From Candidatus Phycosocius bacilliformis (lineage in GTDB: Bacteria > Pseudomonadota > Alphaproteobacteria > Caulobacterales > Aquidulcibacteraceae): a stretch of 64,000 nucleotides of DNA. The DNA is taken from assembly GCF_003112735.1 (NCBI RefSeq), contig NZ_BFBR01000009.1:62001-126000 (forward strand), in the 5' to 3' direction. A program made the translations under genes and the position numbers. This document shows, piece after piece, positions 53,443 to 62,188 of the stretch. How positions within the stretch are numbered: position 1 is the stretch's first letter; each line of letters starts with the position of its first letter. The notes below the pieces were generated by a model that worked only from the letters and a program-made list of their open reading frames with translations, was not told the DNA's origin and did not search any database.

Positions 53443-55251
53443 GATTCGGTTCTCGTCAAGCTGGACTTTAAACAGACGCACATCCGAACCTTTGGCCTTA
53501 GGCAAAGGCATCAGCCAGTCAGGGATATTGTTCGACGACAAGTCGGCCATCAGACCCCCGGGTCCCTCACGAGACAAAATGGCAATTTCCGCAGACCGGG
53601 TGCAAATGGCGACATAATCTCCCCTCAAACCTGCGACCATGGCCTTGGCTTGATCAGACTTGGCCATAAAGACCCGGTATGAGGCAAGATTGCCGGTCTC
53701 GTTGCGGTGATAGGGGGCGGCAAGAACTTGATGGCGCGTGGTCAACAGAATGCGGGCACCCATATCGATCGGTGCAATTACTAGACCCGGCTTTTGCTGA
53801 TTGAGAGTCGCAAAGGCTTGTTGCGTATAGCATCCAGCCCCACCGCCCACTTTGAACTTACCGCTCTTGGGTTCGAACATTCGAGCAATACTCGCCCCAA
53901 AAAAGCCCGGGACAATAGGATTTAACACCAAAGCTACCATCAAGGCTGCACGCAGGCTGATGAATTCCGAAATCTTACCAATCAAACCACCCGCCATAAC
54001 GCCCGACACCGCAGCAGCAAGACCAGACGTGCGAGCTTGCCAGAAAATAGCAAGTCCTACCGACATTAAAATCGTCATTGCAGCCAGAACCCAAAGGTCT
54101 CGTTCTTTGCCTTTGGCCCAACCAATAGCAACAATGCTGATAAGGCCTGCAATAACTGGAAATACTGCAAAGCCAAGAGTGGTGCTCAAAAGCGCATCTG
54201 ACAATGGTTTGGCTTCACTAACATTGTTAAGCCAAAGACGCAGCAATAATGGGTCAAGTTTAGAATAGGGCGGGACAATCAGCTCTGGGAAAACAAATAA
54301 CCCACTGAGGACCACAATCCCAATCCCGATAAGTATAAGAAGCCGGATGACCAAGCCCATTCTGTCGACTTTTGTCTCTTTTGAAAGGTGCGACCCGGCC
54401 GTCAACAGAATGCCACCTAGTATGCCGAGTACGACGTGGCCACGCCCCATTGCATCATTTATAGGCAGAGCCCATTTCTCGGCTGGAACAGTTGCAACAA
54501 AGCACAAGGCTAAACCTACGGCCAAACAGGTGGCAAACCAGCGGGTCTGTGTCGCCACATCGTTTCCTCGCCATGCCCAACGCAGTGCAACCCAGGCTAT
54601 TAGGATAAGCTGCATTGGCAGAGTCTCAAGCCCAATCGCAATGCCGATGGCGATTGCAGCTCCACTCAACCCCGCCATTTTCTGAGATGATGATACAAGG
54701 CCCCAAATTGCCGTTACCAGCAGAATGAGTTGCAATCCGTGGTGATCGACCCGACCCGGCAGGAAATAGGCTAAAGCAGCAGGAGCCCCGGCCACAAGAA
54801 AAACCGCTGGGATCATGGATTTATTGCCGCCCAGTGCAATTGAGGCTTTGACACCCACAAGCACATAAACAACGCCAAGCCAAACAGGAGTGACAAATAC
54901 AGCCGCCTTCTCCCCCAATTCTCCGCCCAGAGTAGCTCTTGTAATCATCATAGTCATTGCAAGCGGTAGGTCTGCAAAGCGTGACCAATGAATGTTGCTA
55001 ATTGGATGCGGCGTTAGACGATGCTGGGAAACATCAAACCATGCCTGTCCCGCCAACCAATCGCGAACCTGGAGGACCCGCATGGCATCATCGTTATCGA
55101 TTAGGTTCCACATCTGAACCCGGGCCCAATACGGGCCCAAGACCTGGTAAATCGCCGCACAGATAGCAAGAATCAAAACAGACCTGATCGACCAGCTCAA
55201 AATGGAACGCTGTGCAACAGAACTTGGGTTTGAATTGGTTGGCAGGGACAT
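53434..55251 (-). CDS. Polytopic membrane protein, GT-C glycosyltransferase-like
   Basis: A 605-residue inner-membrane protein with about 11-13 hydrophobic segments followed by a soluble C-terminal domain of about 140 residues. The first extracytoplasmic loop has an acidic pair (MWNLIDNDDAMRVLQVRDWL, D54-D55) in the position where GT-C glycosyltransferases keep catalytic or metal-binding acids, and a following FADLPLAM and LPGRVDHHGLQ. I cannot name an exact family. GT-C enzymes use polyprenyl-phosphate sugars, and the GtrA gene across the 228-bp gap would fit such chemistry. The ATG at 55251 is preferred over upstream in-frame codons that precede the first helix by an atypical leader. Confidence 0.75.
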   Translation of the reverse strand: MSLPTNSNPSSVAQRSILSWSIRSVLILAICAAIYQVLGPYWARVQMWNLIDNDDAMRVLQVRDWLAGQAWFDVSQHRLTPHPISNIHWSRFADLPLAMTMMITRATLGGELGEKAAVFVTPVWLGVVYVLVGVKASIALGGNKSMIPAVFLVAGAPAALAYFLPGRVDHHGLQLILLVTAIWGLVSSSQKMAGLSGAAIAIGIAIGLETLPMQLILIAWVALRWAWRGNDVATQTRWFATCLAVGLALCFVATVPAEKWALPINDAMGRGHVVLGILGGILLTAGSHLSKETKVDRMGLVIRLLILIGIGIVVLSGLFVFPELIVPPYSKLDPLLLRLWLNNVSEAKPLSDALLSTTLGFAVFPVIAGLISIVAIGWAKGKERDLWVLAAMTILMSVGLAIFWQARTSGLAAAVSGVMAGGLIGKISEFISLRAALMVALVLNPIVPGFFGASIARMFEPKSGKFKVGGGAGCYTQQAFATLNQQKPGLVIAPIDMGARILLTTRHQVLAAPYHRNETGNLASYRVFMAKSDQAKAMVAGLRGDYVAICTRSAEIAILSREGPGGLMADLSSNNIPDWLMPLPKAKGSDVRLFKVQLDENRIGG

Positions 55252-55479
55252 AAAGCAGGTCAACCTAGGACAGATAAACAGGAAGTAGCTTTGACAATTG
55301 CGCCAAAGCTGCGAACAAGTCTGTTCCAAGATCAGTGGGAAGGCTTAATCTGACCCCGAAAGATCAAGATCTTAAACCTGACCTTGACGACTTTTCCCAG
55401 CTTATCTTGTGTCGAGGATTGTGAACAGAACCAGATGCGCGCAATGATCACCGATCTGCTAGTTGGTTTCTTGTGATTT

Positions 55480-55908
55480 GTGAGGGCCGGAGTGAGAATT
55501 GTTTCGACATTTCTGAAGGCACCCGCCACAGACCGGATTATACGATTCATTCTTGTCGGGAGTGTGGCTTTTTTGCTGGACGCTGGCCTGGTGTTTGCCA
55601 TGACAAGTATCGGTTTCAGCCTCTATCTTAGCCGCGCTTTATCATTGATCGTCGTGGTCCTGTTTACGTTTATGCTCAATCGTTGGGCGACTTTCAACAA
55701 ATCCGGCTTGCCCGAAGCAAGAGAAGTTGTGGCCTATGTTGGAGCAAGCCTTGTAGGGTTGGGCATTAATTATGCGATTTTCACCATTGCTATTTTTTGT
55801 CACTTTCCCTGGATTATCGCCATGGCAGCCGGCACACTAATAGCCTCAACATTCAACTTCTTAGTTTATGGGCGAATCTTCAAAACTGAAAGCAATACAG
55901 ATCGCTGA
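55480..55908 (+). CDS. GtrA family membrane protein
   Basis: A 142-residue protein with four transmembrane helices: FILVGSVAFLLDAGLVFAM, YLSRALSLIVVVLFTFMLNRWATF, VVAYVGASLVGLGINYAIFTI and WIIAMAAGTLIASTFNFLVYG. The LNRWATF and FNFLVYGRIF segments at the ends of helices 2 and 4 are GtrA signatures. GtrA-type flippases move undecaprenyl-phosphate-linked sugar across the inner membrane for glycan modification. Start is GTG at 55480 (or GTG at 55492). It is divergent from the GT-C-like gene, which could use its product. Confidence 0.9.
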   Translation: MRAGVRIVSTFLKAPATDRIIRFILVGSVAFLLDAGLVFAMTSIGFSLYLSRALSLIVVVLFTFMLNRWATFNKSGLPEAREVVAYVGASLVGLGINYAIFTIAIFCHFPWIIAMAAGTLIASTFNFLVYGRIFKTESNTDR

Positions 55909-55912
55909 GGAT

Positions 55913-56329
55913 TCAGCACTTTGCAGACCCGGTCTTGCGCAAAATGTGATCCCAATGGTTCGGGCCAACCGGCTGAACCGATAAACGCGGTGATGTAACC
56001 AGAGCCATTTCTGCAAGTAGTGGGTCGGCTTTGATTTCAGCAAGACTAATTGGCTTGGTCAGTGGCCGTTGTGCGACAACATCCACCGCGAGCCATAGCG
56101 GATCGGTTGGGTCTGGGTAGGCTGACGTTTGGACTTCGACAATCCCGACAATCTGTTTCTCCACGCCGGTATGATAAAAAAATGCCAAATCGCCTTGAAC
56201 CATCTCTTTGAGAAAGTTTTTCGCCTGATGATTGCGGACGCCCGTCCAAGGCTCGCCGGTCACGCCGCGCGCTACTTGGTTGGCCCAGGAAAAGCTTTCA
56301 GGCTCTGTCTTTAGCAACCAAAATGCCAT
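55913..56329 (-). CDS. EVE domain-containing protein
   Basis: A 138-residue single-domain protein. It starts AFWLLKTEPESFSWA and has WTGVRNHQAKNFLKEM, GDLAFFYHTGVEKQIVGIVEV and WLAVDVVAQRPL, which mark the EVE fold (PUA-like). EVE proteins are thought to bind modified bases in DNA or RNA. The start ATG at 56329 gives the usual N-terminus. It converges on gtrA with a 4-bp gap and is divergent from the nag genes. Confidence 0.93.
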   Translation of the reverse strand: MAFWLLKTEPESFSWANQVARGVTGEPWTGVRNHQAKNFLKEMVQGDLAFFYHTGVEKQIVGIVEVQTSAYPDPTDPLWLAVDVVAQRPLTKPISLAEIKADPLLAEMALVTSPRLSVQPVGPNHWDHILRKTGSAKC

Positions 56330-56432
56330 GTCGCTTGCCCTTTCCACCGCGATAGCTTTATCAGACTAATATAGGTGCTGGCGGGGTGAGTATGGCAAGG
56401 CATGTATCTGCAAACCGTGACAGGAGTCCCAT

Positions 56433-57467
56433 TTGAGCGTGAAACAGACCTGGATGAAGCAAGAGGCCGCTGAGGCCGCCCAAATTATTCATCACCAATT
56501 TGAACAGAATGCACTTCTAATGCGTCAACTGGGGGCCCGCCTACGTGCGACACCCCCAAAACTCGTTCTGACTTGTGCCAGGGGATCATCTGATCATGCG
56601 GCAGGATTTGCCAAATATGTTATCGAGACCCGGCTTGAAACGCTGGTCGCCTCCCATGCCCCTTCAACATCCTCCATCTTTGCCACCCCTTTGCGGCATT
56701 TGGATGGGGTCTTGTTTCTGGTGATTTCACAGTCTGGGAAGAGCCCTGACATTCTCACTTCCATGCGTTTCGCTAGACAAGCTGGCGCTTATGTGGTCGC
56801 AATGGTCAATGATGCGCTGTCGCCAGCAGCTCAAGAAGCGGATGTCTTCATCCCGCTTCATGCTGGACCGGAGCGGGCTGTGGCAGCCACAAAATCATAC
56901 ATCGCCTCCTTAGCCGCAATCTTGCACCTTGTTGGCGAATGGGCCGAAGATAGCCAATTGCTTACCGCCCTGGCCAAAGCGAGCGAGCCTGTCCGGGCGG
57001 CTTTTGATGCGGACTGGACAAAGTTCTCTGAAACTTTGCTTTCTGCTCGAAGCTTGTTTGTGATCGGTCGAGGTATCACATTCGGAATCGCTCATGAAAT
57101 GGCTCTAAAGCTGAAGGAGACGAGCGGGTTACATGCGGAGGCCTTTTCCGCTGCAGAAGTTCGACACGGTCCAATGGCGATTGTCGAATCGGGCTTCCCA
57201 GTACTGATGATTGCGCCTCAAGATGCGGCGGCGGGGGGATATGCAGCTTTGAGCGAAGAGTTTACAGCCCGGCACGCACAGGTGTTTTCGTCCGGCGGCC
57301 CTTTTCCAGGGGCGTATGAACTGCCGACGCCAAAAGGTCTTCATCCGCTGATTCTACCGCTGTGTCAGGTGACATCTTTCTATGCCTGTGCGGAGGCTTT
57401 GGCCCGTGCACGTGGGCGAAACCCCGATTCACCGCCTTGGCTAAAAAAAGTGACCGAGACTCACTGA
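56433..57467 (+). CDS. nagB-II: SIS-domain sugar isomerase, glucosamine-6-phosphate deaminase type (NagB-II)
   Basis: A 344-residue protein with two SIS domains, like the isomerase half of GlmS without the glutaminase. Motifs are VLTCARGSSDHAAGFAKY, LVISQSGKSPDILTSMRFAR, AVAATKSYIASLAAILHLVG, FVIGRGITFGIAHEMALKLKE and AEAFSAAEVRHGPMAI. This NagB-II type replaces the classical NagB in Shewanella and alphaproteobacteria, giving fructose 6-phosphate and ammonia. The TTG start at 56433 follows CAGGAG by 8 nt. Its stop overlaps nagA as TGATG. The fused-free GlmS-like activity is a less likely alternative. Confidence 0.88.
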   Translation: MSVKQTWMKQEAAEAAQIIHHQFEQNALLMRQLGARLRATPPKLVLTCARGSSDHAAGFAKYVIETRLETLVASHAPSTSSIFATPLRHLDGVLFLVISQSGKSPDILTSMRFARQAGAYVVAMVNDALSPAAQEADVFIPLHAGPERAVAATKSYIASLAAILHLVGEWAEDSQLLTALAKASEPVRAAFDADWTKFSETLLSARSLFVIGRGITFGIAHEMALKLKETSGLHAEAFSAAEVRHGPMAIVESGFPVLMIAPQDAAAGGYAALSEEFTARHAQVFSSGGPFPGAYELPTPKGLHPLILPLCQVTSFYACAEALARARGRNPDSPPWLKKVTETH

Positions 57468-58612
57468 TGCGTCAAATCTTTCTAAATGGCCGTTTATTGA
57501 CAGCCAAAGGCTTGTTGTCAGATGCGACACTGGTTGTCGCTAATGGTCAGATCGAGGCCATTGGTAAAAACCTACCGACGCCGCCCGATGCCGAAGTGAT
57601 TGATCTATCCGGAGATTATTTGGCCCCTGGCCTCCTTGACTTGCAGGTGAATGGCGGAGGCGGTGTCCTGTTTAACGATTCTCCTACGATTGAAGCTATT
57701 GCAGCCATTGGAGAAGCCCATCTGAAGCGGGGGACAACTAGCTTTTTGCCGACATTGATTTCCGATGATCTTGATAAAGTGGCAACAGCGATCAGCGCGG
57801 TTGATGCTGCTATTGAGGCGGGCATACCTGGTGTTGCGGGGATCCATTTGGAAGGTCCGTTTTTGAACGCGATGCGCAAGGGCGTTCATGATTCGCGTAA
57901 ATTTCGAGTCCTAGACGAAGCCGCCATCGAGCTACTGTCCAGTCTGCGGCTTGGCAAGACACTGATTACTTTGGCACCCGAAACCGCACCAGATGGCGCA
58001 ATTTTCGAGCTTGCCCGTCGGGGAGGGCAGGTCTTCGCCGGCCACACTGAAGCAACATATGAACAAATCTTGTTGGCTGAAGGAGAAGGGCTTCGGGGTT
58101 TCACCCACATCTTCAATGCAATGAGCCCACTAACGAGCCGAGCACCTGGTGTTGTTGGTGCCGCGTTGACAAGCCAACACTCCTTTGCTGGTTTGATTGC
58201 TGATGGCGTGCATGTCCATCCTGCCAATCTTAAGTTGGTCGCCCGTCTTCTTGGACCGGAAAGGACCGTTTTGGTGAGTGACGCGATGCCGACCATGGGG
58301 TCGGCTCAGGACTGGTTTATGCTCAAGGGCGAAAAAATTGAGGCGCGTGGCCTCACCTGTTACACCCCCGATGGGGTGTTGGCGGGGTCCAACCTATCGC
58401 TACTCGATGGGGTTCGAACTATGGTCTCGCAGGGTGGTGCTTCTTTGGAAGATGCCCTGACCATGGCTAGCCTCGCGCCTGCTAGAGCCATGGGTTTGAT
58501 GGACAAGCTAGGCACGCTTCGGGCCGGGGGCAGGGCTGATTTTGTTCGTCTCACCGAGGGCGGTAATCTGTTGGGGGTTTGGCAGGGCGGGAAACAGCGT
58601 CTCGGTCAATAG
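57467..58612 (+). CDS. nagA: N-acetylglucosamine-6-phosphate deacetylase
   Basis: A 381-residue amidohydrolase. It has YLAPGLLDLQVNGGGGVLFND, the metal-site glutamate in GIHLEGPFLN, the histidines in VFAGHTEATYEQ and GFTHIFNAMSPL, and the catalytic aspartate in LVSDAMPTMG. It produces glucosamine 6-phosphate for NagB-II. The ATG at 57467 shares a base with the preceding stop. No transporter, GlcNAc kinase or regulator is in this pair. It overlaps the convergent flavoprotein gene by 7 bp. Confidence 0.95.
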   Translation: MRQIFLNGRLLTAKGLLSDATLVVANGQIEAIGKNLPTPPDAEVIDLSGDYLAPGLLDLQVNGGGGVLFNDSPTIEAIAAIGEAHLKRGTTSFLPTLISDDLDKVATAISAVDAAIEAGIPGVAGIHLEGPFLNAMRKGVHDSRKFRVLDEAAIELLSSLRLGKTLITLAPETAPDGAIFELARRGGQVFAGHTEATYEQILLAEGEGLRGFTHIFNAMSPLTSRAPGVVGAALTSQHSFAGLIADGVHVHPANLKLVARLLGPERTVLVSDAMPTMGSAQDWFMLKGEKIEARGLTCYTPDGVLAGSNLSLLDGVRTMVSQGGASLEDALTMASLAPARAMGLMDKLGTLRAGGRADFVRLTEGGNLLGVWQGGKQRLGQ

Positions 58613-59841
58613 GCTTTGCGCCAATTCAGCATACCTTGAGCTGCATGGTAGCCGCTGGCGAAGCACGCTTGCAGCAGATAACCCCCAGTTGGGGCATCCC
58701 AATCAAGCATTTCTCCAGCAACAAACACGCCTGGTAAAGCCCGTAGCATCAAGTGGTCATCGACACTTTCACGGCTAACCCCTCCCGAGGTCGAGATTGC
58801 CCGATCAAGACCTCCCCGCCCAGCGAATGGCAAGACAACTTGTTTCACCAATTGAGCAAGGTCTCCATGATGTGCCGGCAGGTGATTGGACGTTGCCTCA
58901 CGCATGAGGGCGATGGCTGCAGGTGACAAACGCAACGCCGTTTTTAGTTTCGTAGTCGCAGATTGGCCGGGGCGGGACCTGTCCAAACGCTTGGCAAGGG
59001 TTTCGATCGCTATGTCGGGCCTTAGGTCGATTTGGATATTGATGGGGCCTTCCCTGAAAGCCCCGCGAAGAGTTTGAGTGATGGCATAGATCGGGCCACC
59101 TTCAATTCCATTCCGCGTGATGATTAAATCCCCGCGTCCGGTCGCTTCATTGAGACTGACACGGACGTTCTTAACAACCGCTCCCGCAAAGCGGCTCTGC
59201 ATCTCCACACTCCAGTCTCGCAGCACGCCAGAATTGGCAGCTTCTATCGGGGTAACACCCACCCCTAGTGAAGAAAGGCGATCAATCCAATCACCATCTG
59301 ATCCCAGCCTAGGCCATGAAGCACCCCCCAGGGCCAAGAGGACGGCCGCTCCCTTTTCATTAGTGATTTGCCCATTCAGATGCCGGAAGGACGCGGCACC
59401 ATCTGGTGAGAAGCCAATCCATCGAGCCGACGGGATTATTTCAACACCCAGTAAGTGCATTCGGTCCAACCAGGCACGCAAAAGTGGAGAGGCTTTGAAG
59501 CATCGGGGGAACACACGCCCACTTGACCCCACAAATAACGGCTGGCCCAGACCTTCCGCCCATGCCCTGAGATCGTCGGGTCTAAAGCCGTTCAGCCAAG
59601 GTGCCACCCAAGCCTCAGCCTGCCCATAGCGACGCATGAAACCGGGTAGGGCTTCGCTATGGGTCAAGTTCAGACCACCCCGGCCTGCCATCAGAAACTT
59701 CCGGCCGACCGATGGCATTGCGTCGAAGACACGAACGCGATGACCGGCTTGGGCAAGCTTTTCGGCAGCAAACAGGCCAGCAGGGCCTGCCCCGATGACG
59801 ATGAACGGTAGATCAAAGGGGAGGGGAGGCGACGTTGACAT
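58606..59841 (-). CDS. BaiN/HI0933-like flavoprotein
   Basis: A 411-residue FAD protein. The dinucleotide motif is VIGAGPAGLFAAEKLAQAGHRVRVFDA, followed by the family-specific RKFLMAGRGGLNLTHSE, VFPRCFKASPLLRAWL and, at the C-terminus, TSGGVSRESVD and VFVAGEMLDWDAPTGGYLLQACFASGYHAA. This is the BaiN/HI0933 group (TIGR03862-like subset). Members reduce or oxidise unknown substrates; some act on bile acid intermediates. No partner gene is evident. Confidence 0.88.
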   Translation of the reverse strand: MSTSPPLPFDLPFIVIGAGPAGLFAAEKLAQAGHRVRVFDAMPSVGRKFLMAGRGGLNLTHSEALPGFMRRYGQAEAWVAPWLNGFRPDDLRAWAEGLGQPLFVGSSGRVFPRCFKASPLLRAWLDRMHLLGVEIIPSARWIGFSPDGAASFRHLNGQITNEKGAAVLLALGGASWPRLGSDGDWIDRLSSLGVGVTPIEAANSGVLRDWSVEMQSRFAGAVVKNVRVSLNEATGRGDLIITRNGIEGGPIYAITQTLRGAFREGPINIQIDLRPDIAIETLAKRLDRSRPGQSATTKLKTALRLSPAAIALMREATSNHLPAHHGDLAQLVKQVVLPFAGRGGLDRAISTSGGVSRESVDDHLMLRALPGVFVAGEMLDWDAPTGGYLLQACFASGYHAAQGMLNWRKAY

Positions 59842-59876
59842 AGCTGCTTGTCACCCAGACAAAGCGACCGGGCAAG

Positions 59877-61361
59877 TTAGTCTAGGCTGATCGAACTGCC
59901 TGAGGGCGCGGGGCGGGCAGCAAAATGCATTACGGAATCATCTAACTTGCCAAATCGGAAGGCCAAGAGGTCAAGCAGATAATTCTGATGGACTTTCCAA
60001 GGTGAGACATGGCCTTGTTTGGGAAAGCTAGCCATCGCCCGGGTGACGTAGCCAGAAGTGAAATCAAGCCATGGGGCAGGTTCTAATTCTTCATGGCCCT
60101 TTTGTGGTACACAATAGGCTTGGCCATTAGAATCCATATGATTGATTAGGCGGCATACATATTCGGCAGTGAGGTCAGCTTTCAGGGTCCAGGATGCATT
60201 AGTATAGCCAAAAGCAGAGGCCAGATTGGGTACACCGCTGAACATCATACCTTTGTAAGAGAAGGTTTCTGCGAAATCGACCCTGCGGCCATCGACGGAG
60301 AAAGGCACCCCGCTCAAAACTTGCAATTCAAGTCCAGTCGCCGTTACGATTACATCGGCATCAAGATGTCGGCCCGACGTCAGCATGATCCCACCGGCAT
60401 CAAAATGGTCGATATGGTCGGTCGCAACACTGGCCTTGCCGCTTTTGATGGCAGTAAAGAGGTCAGAATCGGGAACCAAACATAGCCGCTGGTCCCAAGG
60501 ATTGTAGCTTGGCGTAAAGTGCCGGGTCATGTCGAAATCGACTGGTAGTTCATTTCTGAGCATTGCTAACAGCCGTTCTTTGACTTTGTCGGGAAATTTG
60601 CGCGCCATGGTGTAAAAGTACAGCTGGAACAAAACGTTGCGCCAACGGATCAACCCATAGGCCAGCTTGCTCGGTAGGACTTTTCGCAACCAATTGGCAA
60701 ATGCATCCTCCCCAGGACGGGAGACCACATATGTGGGTGAACGTTGCAGCATGGTCACATGGCCCGCGGTTTCGGCCATGGCTGGCACCAAAGTGACCGC
60801 CGTGGCACCACTACCGATAATGACCACCCTTTTTCCGCGATAATCCACATGTTCAGGCCAGAACTGGGGATGAATGATGTCGCCTTCGAAGGCATCTTCT
60901 CCGGGAAAGTCTGGTCGATGCCCTTTGAGATAATTGTAATAGCCTGTGCACATATAAATGAAATTGGCTGATAATTGTGTCAGCTCACCATTTGGTCCGT
61001 GCCGGTAGGTTATGATCCAGCGTGCTTGCTGGCTGTCCCAATCCGCGGCTACTACTCGGTGATTGAGCCGGATCAAGGACTTGATACCCAATTCATTGGC
61101 GGTCTCATGCAAATAGCGCAGGATTGCAGGCCCATCCGCAATGGCCTTAGCCTCCCGCCAAGGCTTAAAGGAGAATCCCAGCGTGTACATATCAGAATCT
61201 GACCGAATTCCGGGGTATCGGAATAAATCCCAAGTCCCACCAATCGCTGAGCGCCCTTCGAAAATGGCAAAGCGCTTGCTCGGGCAAGAGGTTTTCAAAT
61301 GATAAGCACCGCTGATGCCTGAAATGCCTGCACCCACAATTAGCACGTCGAGATGTTCCAA
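59877..61361 (-). CDS. Flavin-containing Baeyer-Villiger-type monooxygenase
   Basis: A 494-residue class B flavoprotein monooxygenase. It has the FAD motif VLIVGAGISGISGAYHL, the BVMO-like WDLFRYPGIRSDSDMYTLGFSF, the fingerprint FEGDIIHPQFWP (FxGxxxHxxxW) and the NADPH motif VVIIGSGATAVTL. VTATGLELQVLSGVPF and GYTNASWTLKADL follow the pattern of FMO/BVMO enzymes that oxidise ketones or other lipophiles. I prefer a TTG start at 61361 (MEHLDVLIVGAG), with AAAGGA upstream; a GTG at 61397 adds 12 residues. Substrate unknown. Confidence 0.88.
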   Translation of the reverse strand: MEHLDVLIVGAGISGISGAYHLKTSCPSKRFAIFEGRSAIGGTWDLFRYPGIRSDSDMYTLGFSFKPWREAKAIADGPAILRYLHETANELGIKSLIRLNHRVVAADWDSQQARWIITYRHGPNGELTQLSANFIYMCTGYYNYLKGHRPDFPGEDAFEGDIIHPQFWPEHVDYRGKRVVIIGSGATAVTLVPAMAETAGHVTMLQRSPTYVVSRPGEDAFANWLRKVLPSKLAYGLIRWRNVLFQLYFYTMARKFPDKVKERLLAMLRNELPVDFDMTRHFTPSYNPWDQRLCLVPDSDLFTAIKSGKASVATDHIDHFDAGGIMLTSGRHLDADVIVTATGLELQVLSGVPFSVDGRRVDFAETFSYKGMMFSGVPNLASAFGYTNASWTLKADLTAEYVCRLINHMDSNGQAYCVPQKGHEELEPAPWLDFTSGYVTRAMASFPKQGHVSPWKVHQNYLLDLLAFRFGKLDDSVMHFAARPAPSGSSISLD

Positions 61362-61562
61362 AGTCAGCGTCCTTTGAGCATAGTATCGGGTCCGCACTTA
61401 GATGGCGACCTTGTTACGGCCCATCGTCAGGCATGATGACGCGTCCGTCAAGATAACCCGACCTCTCGTCTCACGCTCAACTGAAAGCAGAGCCTATCAC
61501 ATATCAGATAGCTCACTCATCGGGGGTTGCAGCCCAGCCTTGCTGGTCGACTTCTCTAGTCT

Positions 61563-62117
61563 TCAGCGCGGCGCGCGCTTGGCCAGGATGCGTTGAAGGG
61601 TTCGCCTGTGCATATTCAGTCGGCGAGCAGTCTCTGACACATTGTGGCCACACAGCTCAAAAACCCGCTGGATGTGTTCCCAGCGAACACGATCCGCGCT
61701 CATCGGATTTGCCGGCGGGTCAGGCAGATTGTCACTTTGGGCAAGTAAGGCCTTTACAACATCGTCGGCATCAGCCGGCTTAGACAGATAATCCACAGCT
61801 CCGGCTTTTACGGCAGCGACCGCGGTGGCAATATTTCCATAACCTGTCAACATAACGACGCGGGCGTCGGGGCGCCTGATGTGCAATTCTTCGACCACTG
61901 ATAGGCCAGAGCCATCCTCTAGGCGCAAGTCGAGAACGGCAAATGCGGGCGGGTCAATGCGCGCAATTGTCATCGCCTCTTCTACCCCGGCAGCCGTCCT
62001 GACTGAAAAGCCTCGACTTTCCAAAGCGCGCGCCAATCGATTGCGCAACGGTGCATCATCGTCCATGACAAGCAGGGAACGGTCAGGCAAAGTGTCGATT
62101 GTTGTTTCAGAAGCCAT
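61563..62117 (-). CDS. regA: RegA/ActR/PrrA-type redox response regulator
   Basis: A 184-residue two-domain regulator. The receiver domain has VMDDDAPLRNRL (acidic pair), FAVLDLRLEDGSGL with the phosphoacceptor aspartate, MLTGYGNIATAVAAVKAGAVDYLSKPAD with the conserved lysine. A proline-containing linker (NLPDPPANP) leads to a Fis-type HTH with NVSETARRLNMHRRTLQRILAKRAPR, which is nearly invariant in RegA homologues. It controls respiration, carbon and nitrogen genes by redox state in other alphaproteobacteria. The ATG at 62117 was chosen by homology. It lies 71 bp downstream of regB. Confidence 0.95.
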   Translation of the reverse strand: MASETTIDTLPDRSLLVMDDDAPLRNRLARALESRGFSVRTAAGVEEAMTIARIDPPAFAVLDLRLEDGSGLSVVEELHIRRPDARVVMLTGYGNIATAVAAVKAGAVDYLSKPADADDVVKALLAQSDNLPDPPANPMSADRVRWEHIQRVFELCGHNVSETARRLNMHRRTLQRILAKRAPR

Positions 62118-62188
62118 GCCTATCCGTGGACTGAAAACACAATAATAGCAAGTGACAAGACGTCGCAGGTGACGATATGCCTCTAGAC

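Noticed and set aside
59507-59523. CATCGGGGGAACACACG inside the BaiN-like gene, similar to the origin iterons
   Set aside because: It is a single match inside a well-conserved coding region and far from the origin, so chance is the simplest explanation.
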